From: Pseudomonas sp. R76
GTDB lineage: Bacteria > Pseudomonadota > Gammaproteobacteria > Pseudomonadales > Pseudomonadaceae
Direction: 5' to 3'
Length of the DNA stretch: 64,000 nt
NCBI RefSeq assembly: GCF_009834565.1
Contig: NZ_CP019428.1
Span: 4,774,001-4,838,000, forward strand
The notes under the pieces were generated by a model that saw only the letters and a program-made list of their open reading frames with translations, was not told the DNA's origin and searched no databases. Shown here piece by piece: positions 43,916 to 53,776 of the stretch. The position numbers and the translations under genes are program-made. Numbering within the stretch: position 1 is the stretch's first letter; every line of letters begins with the position of its first letter.

Positions 43916-44029
43916 GATCGTTCACACGCTCTGCGTGGGAATGCAGCATTGGACGCTCCGCGTCTTGCCTCTTAAGTCGTGACGCGGAGCGTCACAGGGT
44001 GCATGCCCACGCGGAGCGTGGGCACGATC
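43916..44029. repeat. REPIN (GATCGTTC-type)
   Basis: Begins GATCGTTCACACGCTCTGCG and ends GCGGAGCGTGGGCACGATC, with the inner stem GACGCTCCGCGTC/GACGCGGAGCGTC. It ends 20 bp downstream of the DUF2802 gene stop and closes the motility block from the lipid kinase promoter region. Confidence 0.85.
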
Positions 44030-44049
44030 AAAACTCAGGGAGACAGCCA

Positions 44050-44442
44050 TCAGCTCTTGTGCAACTTGCTCATCAACTGCGCTTCAGCCTGGGTCAGCCC
44101 ACACGACTGCGTGAGCTCATCGACGGTCGCGCCCATGCCCACCAGCTTTGCCGCCTGGGCAAATGACAGGCTCGACGGGTCGCGCTGTTCGATCTGCGCC
44201 AACTTGTCCGGCAATGGCCCGAGGATCGCGCGCAGTTCATGCACCTCGTCCCCGACCTTCACCGCACTCTGCTGGAAGTGATCCACGCGCTTGACCAGGT
44301 CGAGGATGCGCCGGTCACGCACGGCATCACGCTCAGCCTGTTGCTGGGCCAATTCCCGTTGCTGGCGCATATAGCGCAGCAGGAATGCCACCGTCCCGGC
44401 CCACAACAGGGCCAGGACAATCACCGCCGCTTCAAGAAACAA
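44050..44442 (-). CDS. DUF2802 membrane-anchored protein of the chemotaxis cluster
   Basis: A 130-residue protein with one N-terminal membrane helix (2-22), a coiled-coil region (25-75, many Gln, Glu and Arg) and a C-terminal DUF2802 helix-turn-helix-like part (SFAQAAKLVGMGATVDELTQSCGLTQAEAQLM). Function is unknown. It is the last gene of the che block, as PA1465 in P. aeruginosa. The start appears to be TTG, directly after the cheW TGA, with GGAG nine bases upstream inside cheW, so translation is probably coupled. Confidence 0.8.
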   Translation of the reverse strand: MFLEAAVIVLALLWAGTVAFLLRYMRQQRELAQQQAERDAVRDRRILDLVKRVDHFQQSAVKVGDEVHELRAILGPLPDKLAQIEQRDPSSLSFAQAAKLVGMGATVDELTQSCGLTQAEAQLMSKLHKS

Positions 44443-44928
44443 TCAGATGTTCTCCAGGTCCTGCCATTCTTCTTCGCTCATCATCTTGTCCAGCTCAACC
44501 AGAATCAGCAATTCGCCGTTCTTGTTGCACACGCCCTGGATAAACTTGGCGGATTCTTCGTTGCCGACGTTCGGCGCAGTTTCCACTTCCGATTGGCGCA
44601 GGTAAACCACTTCAGCCACGCTGTCGACCATGATCCCGACCACTTGCTTGTCGGCTTCGATGATAACGATACGGGTGTTGTCGTTGACTTCGGTCGGCAC
44701 CAGGCCAAAACGCTGGCGGGTATCGATCACAGTCACCACGTTGCCGCGCAGGTTGATGATGCCCAGCACGTAGCTTGGCGCACCCGGCACCGGGGCGATC
44801 TCGGTGTAGCGCAGAACTTCCTGCACGCGCATCACGTTGATGCCGTAGGACTCATTGTCCAGCTTGAAGGTTACCCATTGCAGGATTGGATCATCGACCA
44901 AACCTTGTGCGGATGCTGACTTGTTCAT
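44443..44928 (-). CDS. cheW: Chemotaxis coupling protein CheW
   Basis: A 161-residue CheW that links receptors to the CheA kinase. The complete two-barrel SH3-like fold is recognisable: WVTFKLDNESYGINVMRVQEVLRY, VLGIINLRGNVVTVIDTRQRFG, and the C-terminal ESAKFIQGVCNKNGELLILVELDKMM. It follows the ParP-like gene after an 80-bp gap, in the same order as in P. aeruginosa (PA1464). Confidence 0.96.
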   Translation of the reverse strand: MNKSASAQGLVDDPILQWVTFKLDNESYGINVMRVQEVLRYTEIAPVPGAPSYVLGIINLRGNVVTVIDTRQRFGLVPTEVNDNTRIVIIEADKQVVGIMVDSVAEVVYLRQSEVETAPNVGNEESAKFIQGVCNKNGELLILVELDKMMSEEEWQDLENI

Positions 44929-45008
44929 TTCTCGGACCCCTTCAAATGCCGCTTAACACGGCGTATGTACTTCGCTGACCGCACTTGCATGCGGGCCTTA
45001 TTGTTCAA

Positions 45009-45785
45009 TCAACTGCGTTTGTTCTGTGGCATCGCTTTTACGGCGCCGCTGGCGATCAACTCAGCCAGTTCGGCGACGTCGAGCAACGCGCACATGTGTT
45101 CAATCACGGTGCCCGCCAGCCATGGCCGTTGACCCCGGTGGCTGCGCCATTTGATTTCATTCGGGTCCAGGCGCAACGAGCGGCTGACTTGATGCACCGC
45201 CAGCCCCCACTCGTAGCCCTGGACCGAGATCACGTACTGCAAACCCTGGCGGAAATCATCGCGGTAACGGTCGGGCATCACCCAACGCGCGGTATCCAGC
45301 ACCTTGAGGTTGCCGGCTTGGCTGGGCAGGATGCCGAGGAACCATTCCGGTTGCCCGAACAGTGGCGTCAGCTCCTGGCCTTCCAGCGAATAAATCGAGC
45401 CCAGGCACACCAGCGGCACCGCCAGGGTCAACCCGGCGACGTCGAACAACAGGCATTCGAACGGCTCGGCGGCCCATGACGGGCGGCCATCACCGGTGAC
45501 CGGCGGCGGCGTGATGCTGGGCGGCAGGTGCACTTGCACCACGGGCGCGACCACGACCGGTGCAATCGGCACAACCACAGGCGCCACATGCGCGTCGCGG
45601 GCTTGTTCTTCAAGCACCGCCAGCTGGAATTCATCCAACGTGCTGTCGGGTTCTACAACGGCCGGTTCAAGTACCAGAAGCGGTTCCGGCAGTTCTTCTT
45701 CCGTCGCTTCCTGCAGCAAGGCATCCAGGTAGGATTCCAGTGCCAGTTGCGGCCGGGTCTTGAGTTCAACGGGACGGTTCATCAC
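45009..45785 (-). CDS. ParP-like chemotaxis array protein with CheW/AIF domain
   Basis: A 258-residue protein: a Pro-, Val- and Glu-rich N-terminal half (1-100) and a C-terminal CheW-like domain (about 115-250; ECLLFDVAGLTLAVPLVCLGSIY, ILPSQAGNLKVLDTARWVMPD). This layout is that of ParP, which binds CheA and the polar ParC ATPase and keeps chemotaxis arrays at the flagellated pole. The start overlaps the ParA-like gene by four bases, as expected for partners. Homologue of PA1463 by position. Confidence 0.88.
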   Translation of the reverse strand: MMNRPVELKTRPQLALESYLDALLQEATEEELPEPLLVLEPAVVEPDSTLDEFQLAVLEEQARDAHVAPVVVPIAPVVVAPVVQVHLPPSITPPPVTGDGRPSWAAEPFECLLFDVAGLTLAVPLVCLGSIYSLEGQELTPLFGQPEWFLGILPSQAGNLKVLDTARWVMPDRYRDDFRQGLQYVISVQGYEWGLAVHQVSRSLRLDPNEIKWRSHRGQRPWLAGTVIEHMCALLDVAELAELIASGAVKAMPQNKRS

Positions 45786-46570
45786 GCCACCTGCGCCACA
45801 AGTTGCTGCGACAGCAGGTGCTTAAGCAACGCGCGGTAGGCCAGCACGCCACGGCTTTTGCCGTCGAACTGCGACGGCGTCAGCCCGGCACGGCTGGCGT
45901 CACGCAGGCGCGTGTCCACCGGGATATAGCCGTTCCAAATGGTGTCCGGGTAGGCATCGCGCAATACCCGCAAAGTACCGAGGGACGCCTGGGTACGGCG
46001 GTCGAACAGGGTCGGCACAATGCTGAACGGCAGCGCCTGCTTGCGTGAGCGGTTGATCATCGCCAAGGTGCTGACCATGCGTTCCAGACCTTTGACCGCC
46101 AGGTGCTCGGTCTGCACCGGGATCACCAGTTGCTGGCTGGCCGCCAAGGCGTTGACCATCAGCACGCCCAGCAGCGGCGGGCTGTCGATAATGGCGTAGT
46201 CGAAGTCCTGCCACAGTTGCGCCAGGGTCTTGGCGATCACCAGGCCCAGGCCGCTCTGCCCCGGCGACTGACGCTCAAGGGTGGCCAGGGCGGTGCTGGA
46301 CGGCAGCAGTGAAATGCTTTCGTTGCTGGTGGGCAGCAACAGTTGCCCAGGCAAGTCGGCAGGCACGCTGCCTTTGTGCAGGAACAAGTCGTAGCAGCTG
46401 TGCTCCAGCGCATCCGGGTCGTAGCCGAAATAGCTGGTCATCGAGCCATGCGGGTCCAGGTCGACCACGACCACACGCTTGCCCGCCTCGGCCAGCAAGC
46501 CGGCTAAGGCGATGGAGGTGGTGGTCTTGCCGACTCCACCTTTTTGATTGGCAACTGCCCAGACTCTCAT
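45782..46570 (-). CDS. ParA-family ATPase (ParC type, polar chemotaxis positioning)
   Basis: A 262-residue ParA/MinD ATPase. The deviant Walker A NQKGGVGKTTTSIALAGLLA is at residues 8-27, switch regions are VVVDLDPHGSMTS and DYAIIDSPPLLGVL. Chromosome-partition ParA would sit beside parB; instead this gene is coupled to a ParP-like gene inside the che cluster, so it is the ParC-type ATPase that recruits chemotaxis arrays to the pole. It should not be confused with topoisomerase IV ParC. Confidence 0.9.
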   Translation of the reverse strand: MRVWAVANQKGGVGKTTTSIALAGLLAEAGKRVVVVDLDPHGSMTSYFGYDPDALEHSCYDLFLHKGSVPADLPGQLLLPTSNESISLLPSSTALATLERQSPGQSGLGLVIAKTLAQLWQDFDYAIIDSPPLLGVLMVNALAASQQLVIPVQTEHLAVKGLERMVSTLAMINRSRKQALPFSIVPTLFDRRTQASLGTLRVLRDAYPDTIWNGYIPVDTRLRDASRAGLTPSQFDGKSRGVLAYRALLKHLLSQQLVAQVA

Positions 46571-46621
46571 TCGGTTGGTTCCTCCCGGCAGGCGTTGGCG
46601 CGACCGAGACAGTGCATAAAA

Positions 46622-47509
46622 TTATTGAGCCGGTGACGGAGAATTGACGGCGCTCTGACGAACCGGCGGCTTAACGGTTGGCGGTGCAGTTTGTGTGCCA
46701 GCCCGCTTGAGTGCCGCATCCGGTGTGGCATTGGCCGTGCCGGTGCCGGTGAGGCTGCGGCGCACATCGAGGTTGCGCGACACCACCAACACCACACGGC
46801 GGTTGCGCGCGCGACCTTCGGCGGTGGCGTTATTGGCCACCGGCTGGAATTCACCGTAGCCCACCGACGCCAGCCGGCCAGGGTTCACGCCCTGCATAGC
46901 GAGCATGCGCACGATGCTCGCGGCACGCGCCGAGGACAGTTCCCAGTTGGTCGGGTACTGCGCGGTGGCAATCGGGAAATTGTCGGTAAAGCCTTCCACG
47001 TGGATCGGGTTTTCAAACGGCTTGAGGATCGCCGCCACCTTGTCGATGATGGTGAAGGCCTGGTCGCTCGGCATCGCGTCGGCGCTGGCGAACAGCAGGC
47101 TGGAGTTCAGCTCGATCTCCACCCACAGCTCATTGCCGCGCACGGTCATCTGGTTGGATTTAATCAGGTCGCCAAACGCGGCACTGATGTCATCGGCAAT
47201 GCTTTTCAGTGGGTCGCTGGTGCCGCCCACGCCGGCGGCGGTTTCGTCGCTGTCGTTGACCAGCGGCTTGGCCGGGGTGACGGTCTTGGGCCGCTCTTCG
47301 CCGATAGGAATCGGCTTGAGGGCACGGTCGGCGTCGTTGAACACACCGATCAGCGCCTGGGAAATCACCTTGTACTTGCCTTCGTTGATCGACGAGATGG
47401 AGTACATGACCACAAAAAACGCGAACAGCAAGGTAATGAAGTCGGCGTAGGACACCAGCCAGCGTTCATGGTTGACGTGCTCTTCAGGCTCGCGGCGGCG
47501 ACGGCTCAC
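46622..47509 (-). CDS. motD: Flagellar stator protein MotD
   Basis: A 295-residue MotB-type stator subunit (P. aeruginosa MotD has 296). One membrane helix with the proton-site region SYADFITLLFAFFVVMYSIS, then a linker and an OmpA-like peptidoglycan-binding domain (VEGFTDNFPI, NWELSSARAASIVRML, RLASVGYGEFQPV, RARNRRVVLVV). The GTG at 47509 was chosen because AGGAGG lies six bases upstream; an in-frame TTG further up lies in that ribosome site. It pairs with MotC encoded just upstream. Confidence 0.94.
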   Translation of the reverse strand: MSRRRREPEEHVNHERWLVSYADFITLLFAFFVVMYSISSINEGKYKVISQALIGVFNDADRALKPIPIGEERPKTVTPAKPLVNDSDETAAGVGGTSDPLKSIADDISAAFGDLIKSNQMTVRGNELWVEIELNSSLLFASADAMPSDQAFTIIDKVAAILKPFENPIHVEGFTDNFPIATAQYPTNWELSSARAASIVRMLAMQGVNPGRLASVGYGEFQPVANNATAEGRARNRRVVLVVSRNLDVRRSLTGTGTANATPDAALKRAGTQTAPPTVKPPVRQSAVNSPSPAQ

Positions 47510-47537
47510 AAACTCCCTCCTACACAAAGCATGCGCA

Positions 47538-48278
47538 TCAATCCATGAAGCCCTGGAGCTTCAATTCGATGGAGCGCGGGTTCTCACCCTCGGCAATCGA
47601 CAAGAGGCCTTCCAGCAACATTTCGCGGTAACGCGATTGGCGCATGGCGATCGACTTGAGCTTGCTGGCCACCGGCAGCAACACCAGGTTGGCACTCGCC
47701 ACGCCGTAGATGGTGGCGACAAACGCCACGGCAATGCCGCTGCCCAACTGCGACGGGTCGGCCAGGTTGCCCATCACGTGGATCAAGCCCATCACCGCAC
47801 CGATGATGCCGATGGTCGGCGCGGAGCCGCCCATGCTTTCAAACACTTTGGCGGCGTTGATGTCGCGGCTTTCCTGGGTGTAGAAGTCCACTTCGAGGAT
47901 GCTGCGGATCGCTTCCGGTTCGGCGCCGTCCACCAGCAATTGCAGGCCTTTGCGCGCGTAGCTGTCGGGCTCGGCATCGGCCACGCCTTCCAGGCCCAGC
48001 AGGCCTTCCTTGCGGGCGGTTAGGCTCCAGTTGACCACGCGGTCGATGCCGCCTGGCAGGTCGACGCGCGGCGGGAAAATAATCCACACCAGAATCTGCA
48101 TGGCACGCTTGAACGAACTCAGCGGCGACTGCAACAACGCGGCGCCCACGGTGCCGCCAATCACAATCAGCGCTGCCGGGCCGTTGGCCAAGGCGCCAAG
48201 GTGGCCGCCTTCAAGGTAGTTGCCGCCGATAATCGCGACAAACGCCATGGTGATGCCAATCAGGCTCAAGACATCCAT
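47538..48278 (-). CDS. motC: Flagellar stator protein MotC
   Basis: A 246-residue MotA-type stator subunit with four membrane helices (about 1-20, 33-50, 150-170, 180-205). It has the conserved cytoplasmic loop and the MotA/TolQ/ExbB signature (GGSAPTIGIIGAVMGLIHVMGNL). MotCD is the second stator set of pseudomonads, important for swarming and high-load swimming. The start overlaps the cheB stop by one base (TGATG). Confidence 0.95.
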   Translation of the reverse strand: MDVLSLIGITMAFVAIIGGNYLEGGHLGALANGPAALIVIGGTVGAALLQSPLSSFKRAMQILVWIIFPPRVDLPGGIDRVVNWSLTARKEGLLGLEGVADAEPDSYARKGLQLLVDGAEPEAIRSILEVDFYTQESRDINAAKVFESMGGSAPTIGIIGAVMGLIHVMGNLADPSQLGSGIAVAFVATIYGVASANLVLLPVASKLKSIAMRQSRYREMLLEGLLSIAEGENPRSIELKLQGFMD

Positions 48279-49399
48279 CAGAGGCAGGCCTCCACCAAAT
48301 GCTTGCCGATGTCGTCCAGGCTGTAGACAGCGTCGGCCAGGTCCGCCTTGACGATGGCCATGGGCATGCCATAGATCACGCAGCTGGCTTCGTCCTGCGC
48401 CCAGATCGCGCTGCCGCCCTGCTTGAGCAGGCGCGCGCCTTCACGGCCGTCGGCGCCCATGCCGGTGAGCACCACCGCCAGAACTTTGTCGCCGTAGGAC
48501 TTGGCCGCCGAGCCGAAGGTGATGTCCACGCACGGCTTGTAATTCAAACGTTCGTCACCCGGCAGAATTTTGATCGTGCCACGGCCATCCACCATCATCT
48601 GCTTGCCACCCGGCGCCAGCAGCGCCAGGCCAGGACGCAGGATGTCGCCATCCTCGGCTTCCTTGACAGTGATGCGGCACAGCTTGTCCAAACGCTCGGC
48701 GAAGGCCTTGGTGAAGGCCGCCGGCATGTGCTGGATCAGCACGATCGGTGCGGGAAAGTTGGCCGGCAATTGCGTCAACACGCGCTGCAGGGCCACCGGG
48801 CCGCCGGTAGACGTGCCGATAGCGACCAGCTTGTAGGCTTTGCGCTTGGGCGCAGGCGAATGCGCGCTCGGTGCAGCGGCACGTACGGGTGGCGCCGCAG
48901 GGCGTGCCACGGGCGCAGGCGCCGGGCGTGCAAATGACGACGTCGGCGCAGCAGGCGCTGCCGCCGGTGCAGGCGCTGGCGCACTGAACAGGCTGCGACG
49001 GTTACTGCGCGAAATGCTGTGCACCTTCTCGCACAGCATCTGCTTGACCTTCTCGGGGTTGCGCGAGATGTCTTCGAAATTCTTCGGCAGGAAGTCCACC
49101 GCACCGGCATCCAGCGCATCCAGGGTGACCCGGGCGCCTTCGTGCGTCAGCGAGGAGAACATCAACACCGGAGTCGGGCAGCGCTGCATGATGTGCCGAA
49201 CTGCGGTGATGCCATCCATCATCGGCATCTCGTAGTCCATGGTGATCACATCAGGCTTCAACGCAATGGCTTGATCAATCGCTTCTTTGCCGTTGGTGGC
49301 CGTACCGACCACCTGGATCGTTGGATCGGCGGAAAGAATTTCCGAGACGCGGCGGCGGAAGAAACCCGAATCGTCCACCACCAGGACCTTGACTGCCAT
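48278..49399 (-). CDS. cheB: Chemotaxis methylesterase/deamidase CheB
   Basis: A 373-residue response-regulator esterase. The receiver domain (1-125) has [10 protein letters not shown], the phospho-Asp in [13 protein letters not shown] and the Lys in DFLPKNFED. An Ala/Pro-rich linker of about 65 residues follows (150-205), then the methylesterase domain with the catalytic Ser in [11 protein letters not shown], the His in [11 protein letters not shown] and the Asp in [11 protein letters not shown]. It removes methyl groups from receptors for adaptation. The ATG at 49399 has CGGAG upstream. Confidence 0.95.
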   Translation of the reverse strand: MAVKVLVVDDSGFFRRRVSEILSADPTIQVVGTATNGKEAIDQAIALKPDVITMDYEMPMMDGITAVRHIMQRCPTPVLMFSSLTHEGARVTLDALDAGAVDFLPKNFEDISRNPEKVKQMLCEKVHSISRSNRRSLFSAPAPAPAAAPAAPTSSFARPAPAPVARPAAPPVRAAAPSAHSPAPKRKAYKLVAIGTSTGGPVALQRVLTQLPANFPAPIVLIQHMPAAFTKAFAERLDKLCRITVKEAEDGDILRPGLALLAPGGKQMMVDGRGTIKILPGDERLNYKPCVDITFGSAAKSYGDKVLAVVLTGMGADGREGARLLKQGGSAIWAQDEASCVIYGMPMAIVKADLADAVYSLDDIGKHLVEACL

Positions 49400-49448
49400 A
49401 AACACTCCGTTAGGCGGGGCGGGCATTACCGCCCAAGCCCCACCAGAA

Positions 49449-51674
49449 TCAAATACGCCGTGCGGCGTAACGCTTGAGCATGCTCGGAACATCGAGAATC
49501 AGCGCGATCCGACCGTCACCGGTGATGGTCGCACCCGACATGCCCGGGGTTCCCTGCAGCATTTTGCCCAAAGGCTTGATGACCACTTCTTCCTGGCCCA
49601 CCAACTGGTCGACGACAAAGCCGATCCGCTGAGTGCCCACGGAGAGAATCACCACATGGCCTTCGCGCTGCTCTTCATGCTTGGCCGAAGCCACCAGCCA
49701 GCGCTTGAGGTAGAACAGCGGCAACGCCTTGTCGCGCACGATCACCACTTCCTGGCCGTCCACCACGTTGGTGCGCGACAGGTCGAGGTGGAAGATCTCA
49801 TTGACGTTGACCAGCGGGAAGGCGAACGCCTGGTTGCCCAGCATCACCATCAGGGTCGGCATGATCGCCAGGGTCAACGGCACCTTGATGACGATCTTCG
49901 AGCCCTGGCCCTTGGTCGAGTAGATGTTGATCGAGCCGTTGAGCTGGCTGATCTTGGTCTTCACCACGTCCATGCCCACGCCACGGCCGGACACGTCGGA
50001 GATCTCGGTCTTGGTCGAGAAACCCGGGGCGAAGATCAGGTTGTAGCACTCGGTGTCGGTCAGGCGGTCGGCGGCGTCCTTGTCCATCACGCCACGCTTG
50101 ACCGCGATATTGCGCAGAATCGCCGGGTCCATGCCTTTGCCGTCATCGGTGATCGACAGCAGGATATGGTCGCCTTCCTGTTCCGCCGCCAGAATCACTT
50201 TGCCGTTGCGGGACTTGCCCGAGGCTTCGCGTTCTTCCGGGGTTTCGACGCCATGGTCGACGGCGTTGCGCACCAAGTGGACCAGCGGGTCGGCCAGGGC
50301 CTCGACAAGGTTTTTGTCGAGGTCGGTTTCTTCACCCACCAGCTCCAGGTTGATTTCTTTCTTGAGCTGGCGTGCCAGGTCGCGAACCAGGCGCGGGAAG
50401 CGGCCGAAGACTTTCTTGATCGGCTGCATCCGCGTTTTCATCACGGCGGTTTGCAAGTCTGCGGTGACCACGTCGAGGTTCGACACGGCCTTTTGCATGG
50501 CTTCGTCGCCACTGTTCAGGCCCAGGCGCACCAAGCGGTTACGCACCAGCACCAGTTCGCCGACCATGTTCATGATGTCGTCCAGGCGCGCAGTATCAAC
50601 GCGCACCGTGGTTTCGGCTTCACTGGCAGGTTTTTCGGCCACCGGCGCCGCTGCGGCACGCGCAGGTGCCGGAGCAGCTGCGGGGGCTGGAGCCGGAGCA
50701 GGTTTGGCGGCAGCTTTGGCCGGTGCAGGTTTCTCTGCCACTGGTGCGGCAGTTGCAGCCGCAGCGGCCGGGGCCACTTCGGTGAACTTGCCTTTGCCGT
50801 GCAATTCGTCGAGCAGGGCTTCGAATTCGTGATCGGAGATCAGCCCGTCGCCGGCAGGTTCAGCCTTGGCGGCTGGCGCTGCGGCGGTCGCGGCGGTCGC
50901 GGCGACTTCCGGCAAGGCTTCGGCCACAAACGTGCCTTTGCCGTGCAGTTGGTCGAGCAATGCTTCGAATTCGTCGTCGGTAATGTCGGTGCTGGCAGGC
51001 GCAGCCGGTGCTTGCGGCTCGGCGGCAGCAGGCGCCACTGCGTCGGCGGCGAACTGGCCTTTGCCATGCAGCTGGTCGAGCAAGGACTCGAACTCAGCGT
51101 CGGTAATGTCTTCGCTGGTCGGCGTGGCAGGCGGGGTTGCGGGCGCAGCGGGTGCTTGCTGCGCTTGCGCCTCGGCCTTCACGGCACTGAGGGAGTTGAG
51201 CAGCTGTTCGAACTCGCTGTCGGTCACATCCGCTTCAGGCTCGGCCACCGGCGCCGCTTCCACCACCGGCGCAGCCGTGGTGTCGGCAGGTTCGGCCAGG
51301 CGCGCCAGGGCGGCCAGCAGTTCCGGGGTGGCAGCCGTGATCGGGGCACGTTCGCGCACTTCGCTGAACATGCCGTTGACCGCATCCAATGCTTCGAGAA
51401 TTACGTCCATCAGTTCCGAGTCGACGTGTCGCTCACCCTTGCGCAGGATGTCGAACACGTTCTCGGCGATGTGACAGCACTCCACCAGCTCATGGAGCTG
51501 GAGGAAGCCGGCGCCCCCTTTTACAGTGTGAAAACCGCGAAAAATTGCATTGAGCAGGTTCGCATCATCCGGGCGGCTTTCCAGCTCGACCAGTTGTTCG
51601 GAAAGTTGCTCTAAAATTTCGCCGGCCTCTACAAGGAAATCCTGAAGGATTTCTTCATCGGCGCCGAAGCTCAT
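49449..51674 (-). CDS. cheA: Chemotaxis histidine kinase CheA
   Basis: A 741-residue CheA. HPt domain (1-105) with phospho-His49 in [12 protein letters not shown]; dimerisation domain around 360-430; HATPase domain with [17 protein letters not shown] and DDGKGMD and [10 protein letters not shown]-terminal CheW-like domain (about 610-740). Between HPt and dimerisation domain lies a long Ala/Pro-rich region holding four copies of a short motif, three of them almost identical ([13 protein letters not shown]; near residues 191, 232 and 280) and one shorter (152). It phosphorylates CheY and CheB. It lies 11 bp after cheZ. Confidence 0.96.
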   Translation of the reverse strand: MSFGADEEILQDFLVEAGEILEQLSEQLVELESRPDDANLLNAIFRGFHTVKGGAGFLQLHELVECCHIAENVFDILRKGERHVDSELMDVILEALDAVNGMFSEVRERAPITAATPELLAALARLAEPADTTAAPVVEAAPVAEPEADVTDSEFEQLLNSLSAVKAEAQAQQAPAAPATPPATPTSEDITDAEFESLLDQLHGKGQFAADAVAPAAAEPQAPAAPASTDITDDEFEALLDQLHGKGTFVAEALPEVAATAATAAAPAAKAEPAGDGLISDHEFEALLDELHGKGKFTEVAPAAAAATAAPVAEKPAPAKAAAKPAPAPAPAAAPAPARAAAAPVAEKPASEAETTVRVDTARLDDIMNMVGELVLVRNRLVRLGLNSGDEAMQKAVSNLDVVTADLQTAVMKTRMQPIKKVFGRFPRLVRDLARQLKKEINLELVGEETDLDKNLVEALADPLVHLVRNAVDHGVETPEEREASGKSRNGKVILAAEQEGDHILLSITDDGKGMDPAILRNIAVKRGVMDKDAADRLTDTECYNLIFAPGFSTKTEISDVSGRGVGMDVVKTKISQLNGSINIYSTKGQGSKIVIKVPLTLAIMPTLMVMLGNQAFAFPLVNVNEIFHLDLSRTNVVDGQEVVIVRDKALPLFYLKRWLVASAKHEEQREGHVVILSVGTQRIGFVVDQLVGQEEVVIKPLGKMLQGTPGMSGATITGDGRIALILDVPSMLKRYAARRI

Positions 51675-51685
51675 GTGGGTGCTCC

Positions 51686-52474
51686 TTAGAAGCCTAAACT
51701 GGATAACAGGTCATCTACGTCATCCTGACCTGACATAACGTCTTCACGTTTATCGGCATGAATCTGCGGACCTTCACCCTTGGCGAGATGTTTTTGTGGA
51801 TCTTTTTCCGAGAGGATCGCTTCGCGGTCATGTTCGATGCCGGCAAAACGATCAACCTGGCCGGCCATGAGCACCAATTTGAGCAGGTTGCTTTCCACTT
51901 CGGTGACCAGTTGGGTCACGCGCTTGATCACTTGACCGGTGAGGTCCTGGTAATCCTGGGCGAGCAGAATGTCATTGAGGTTGCTGGCAACCGTGTGGTT
52001 TTCCTGCTCGCTGCGCGACAAAAAGCCGTCGACCCGACGCGCCAATTCACGAAACTCTTCCGCACCCACTTCCCGACGCATGAAGCGGCCCCAGTCAACG
52101 CTGAGGGCCTGCGCTTCGGTGACCATGCCGTTGACCAGGGGCGTGGCGTTTTCCACCAGGTCCATGGTGCGGTTGGCCGCTGCCTCAGTCAGCCTGACCA
52201 CGTAGGACAGGCGTTCGGTAGCATCGGTGATTTGCGAAATCTCTTCGGCCTGGGGCATATGCGGGTCAATCTGGAAATTGACGATCGCACTGTGCAGCTC
52301 GCGTGTGAGCTTGCCCACTTCCTGGTACAGGCCGCGGTCACGGGTCTGGTTGAGCTCATGGATTAACTGCACCGCGTCGCCGAACTGGCCTTTTTCAAGG
52401 CTGTCGACCAACTGGTGAGCATGCTTTTTCAGGGTCGACTCAAAATCGCCCTGTGACGTTTCTTTATGCTCCAT
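51686..52474 (-). CDS. cheZ: CheY-P phosphatase CheZ
   Basis: A 262-residue CheZ. The long helical hairpin contains the catalytic Gln region NDILLAQDYQDLTGQVIKRV, and the C-terminal peptide DVDDLLSSLGF is the CheY-binding tail. It sits between cheY and cheA as in other pseudomonads, with an 18-bp gap to cheY. Confidence 0.95.
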   Translation of the reverse strand: MEHKETSQGDFESTLKKHAHQLVDSLEKGQFGDAVQLIHELNQTRDRGLYQEVGKLTRELHSAIVNFQIDPHMPQAEEISQITDATERLSYVVRLTEAAANRTMDLVENATPLVNGMVTEAQALSVDWGRFMRREVGAEEFRELARRVDGFLSRSEQENHTVASNLNDILLAQDYQDLTGQVIKRVTQLVTEVESNLLKLVLMAGQVDRFAGIEHDREAILSEKDPQKHLAKGEGPQIHADKREDVMSGQDDVDDLLSSLGF

Positions 52475-52492
52475 AGCTCCCCCGTGGCAGCA

Positions 52493-52867
52493 TCAATGAC
52501 CGATGCGTTCGAAGATTTTTTCGATCTTCTCTTTCAAGGCCAGCGCAGTGAATGGCTTGACCACGTAACCGTTAACCCCGGCTTGGGCGGCTTCGATGAT
52601 CTGTTCACGCTTGGCTTCGGCGGTCACCATCAACACAGGCAAGCTGCGCAGTTTTTCATCGGCGCGCACGTGACGCAGCAAGTCAATGCCGGTCATGCCC
52701 GGCATGTTCCAGTCGGTTACCAGAAAGTCGATGCTCCCGCTGTTGAGGATCGGAATCGCCGTAATGCCGTCATCCGCCTCGACCGTGTTGGTGAACCCAA
52801 GGTCACGCAACAGGTTTTTTATGATCCGCCGCATCGTTGAGAAGTCATCAACGATGAGGATTTTCAT
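52493..52867 (-). CDS. cheY: Chemotaxis response regulator CheY
   Basis: A 124-residue single-domain receiver. It has [23 protein letters not shown], the phospho-Asp in [34 protein letters not shown] and the Lys in [11 protein letters not shown]. Phosphorylated CheY binds the FliM/FliN switch to reverse the motor. The ATG at 52867 begins the fold; an upstream in-frame ATG at 52891 adds eight residues. Confidence 0.96.
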   Translation of the reverse strand: MKILIVDDFSTMRRIIKNLLRDLGFTNTVEADDGITAIPILNSGSIDFLVTDWNMPGMTGIDLLRHVRADEKLRSLPVLMVTAEAKREQIIEAAQAGVNGYVVKPFTALALKEKIEKIFERIGH

Positions 52868-52981
52868 GTTCTTGTCCAATTCGACCTCCAAGCAGTCTTA
52901 AACGCGCCCAGCACCTGGACGCGCCATTTCAATCAACAGGCGTTACACAAAAAGGACTGCCCAGGGCACCACGGAACGAAC

Positions 52982-53006
52982 CCGCGAAGGCTTGAAGCCT
53001 TCGCGG
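52982..53006. other. Hairpin between fliA and cheY
   Basis: CCGCGAAGGCT and AGCCTTCGCGG form a perfect 11-base stem with a three-base loop in the 168-bp gap between fliA and cheY. No T run follows on either strand, so it is not a standard terminator; it may attenuate [13 protein letters not shown] or protect mRNA ends. Confidence 0.6.
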
Positions 53007-53035
53007 TAGCGTCTGCAGTGTCCCCACACTGCCTG

Positions 53036-53776
53036 TCAGCGCGCGCGCCACTCTCCCAATCGCCCCCGCAAGCGGGCTGCGCACTGGCTGTGCAACTGGC
53101 TGACACGCGATTCGCTGACCCCCAGGACCTCACCGATTTCCTTGAGGTTCAGCTCTTCGTCGTAGTACAGCGCCAACACCAGTCGCTCACGCTCCGGCAA
53201 ATTGGCAATCGCATCCGCCAATGCGCCCTGGAAACGTTCGTCTTCCAGGTCGCGCGACGGTTCGAGATGAGCACTCGCGCCGTCCTCGTGCAGCCCTTCG
53301 TGTTCGCCGTCCTGCAACAGGTCGTCGAAACTGAACAGGCGGCTGCCCAAGGTATCGTTCAAAATCCCGTAGTAATCGTCGAGACTCAATTGGAGTTCGG
53401 CCGCAACTTCATGATCTTTAGCGTCACGACCGGTTTTTGCTTCAATTGCGCGAATTGCGTCACTGACCATTCGCGTGTTGCGGTGTACCGAGCGCGGCGC
53501 CCAATCCCCTTTACGCACCTCATCGAGCATCGCGCCACGGATACGGATGCCCGCATACGTCTCGAAACTCGCCCCTTTGCTCGCGTCGTATTTGGTCGAC
53601 ACTTCGAGCAAACCGATCATGCCGGCCTGGATCAGGTCTTCGACCTGCACGCTGGCGGGCAGGCGTGCCAGCAGGTGGTAGGCAATGCGCTTGACCAGGG
53701 GCGCATAGCGCTCGATCAGTTCGCCCTGGCTGTCACGTGCCGACTTTTTGTAAAGGTTGTAGCCGCTGGATGTCAT
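53036..53776 (-). CDS. fliA: Flagellar sigma factor FliA (sigma28)
   Basis: A 246-residue sigma70-family factor (P. aeruginosa 247). Regions 2 (ERYAPLVKRIAYHLLARLP...EDLIQAGMIGLLEVSTKYD), 3 and 4 (LPERERLVLALYYDEELNLKEIGEVLGVSESRVSQLHSQ) are all present. It transcribes late flagellar and chemotaxis genes, such as cheV here through its GCCGATAA -10. The start overlaps the fleN stop by four bases (ATGA). Confidence 0.96.
   Translation of the reverse strand: MTSSGYNLYKKSARDSQGELIERYAPLVKRIAYHLLARLPASVQVEDLIQAGMIGLLEVSTKYDASKGASFETYAGIRIRGAMLDEVRKGDWAPRSVHRNTRMVSDAIRAIEAKTGRDAKDHEVAAELQLSLDDYYGILNDTLGSRLFSFDDLLQDGEHEGLHEDGASAHLEPSRDLEDERFQGALADAIANLPERERLVLALYYDEELNLKEIGEVLGVSESRVSQLHSQCAARLRGRLGEWRAR

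Noticed and set aside
45782..46570. ParA-like gene as a chromosome or plasmid partition gene
   Set aside because: No parB or parS-like repeats nearby; it is coupled to a CheW-domain ParP-like gene inside the che cluster.
49287..51614. 775-codon plus-strand frame opposite cheA
   Set aside because: Shadow of cheA; repeated Gly-Arg-Ser stretches reflect the Ala/Pro-rich CheA linker.
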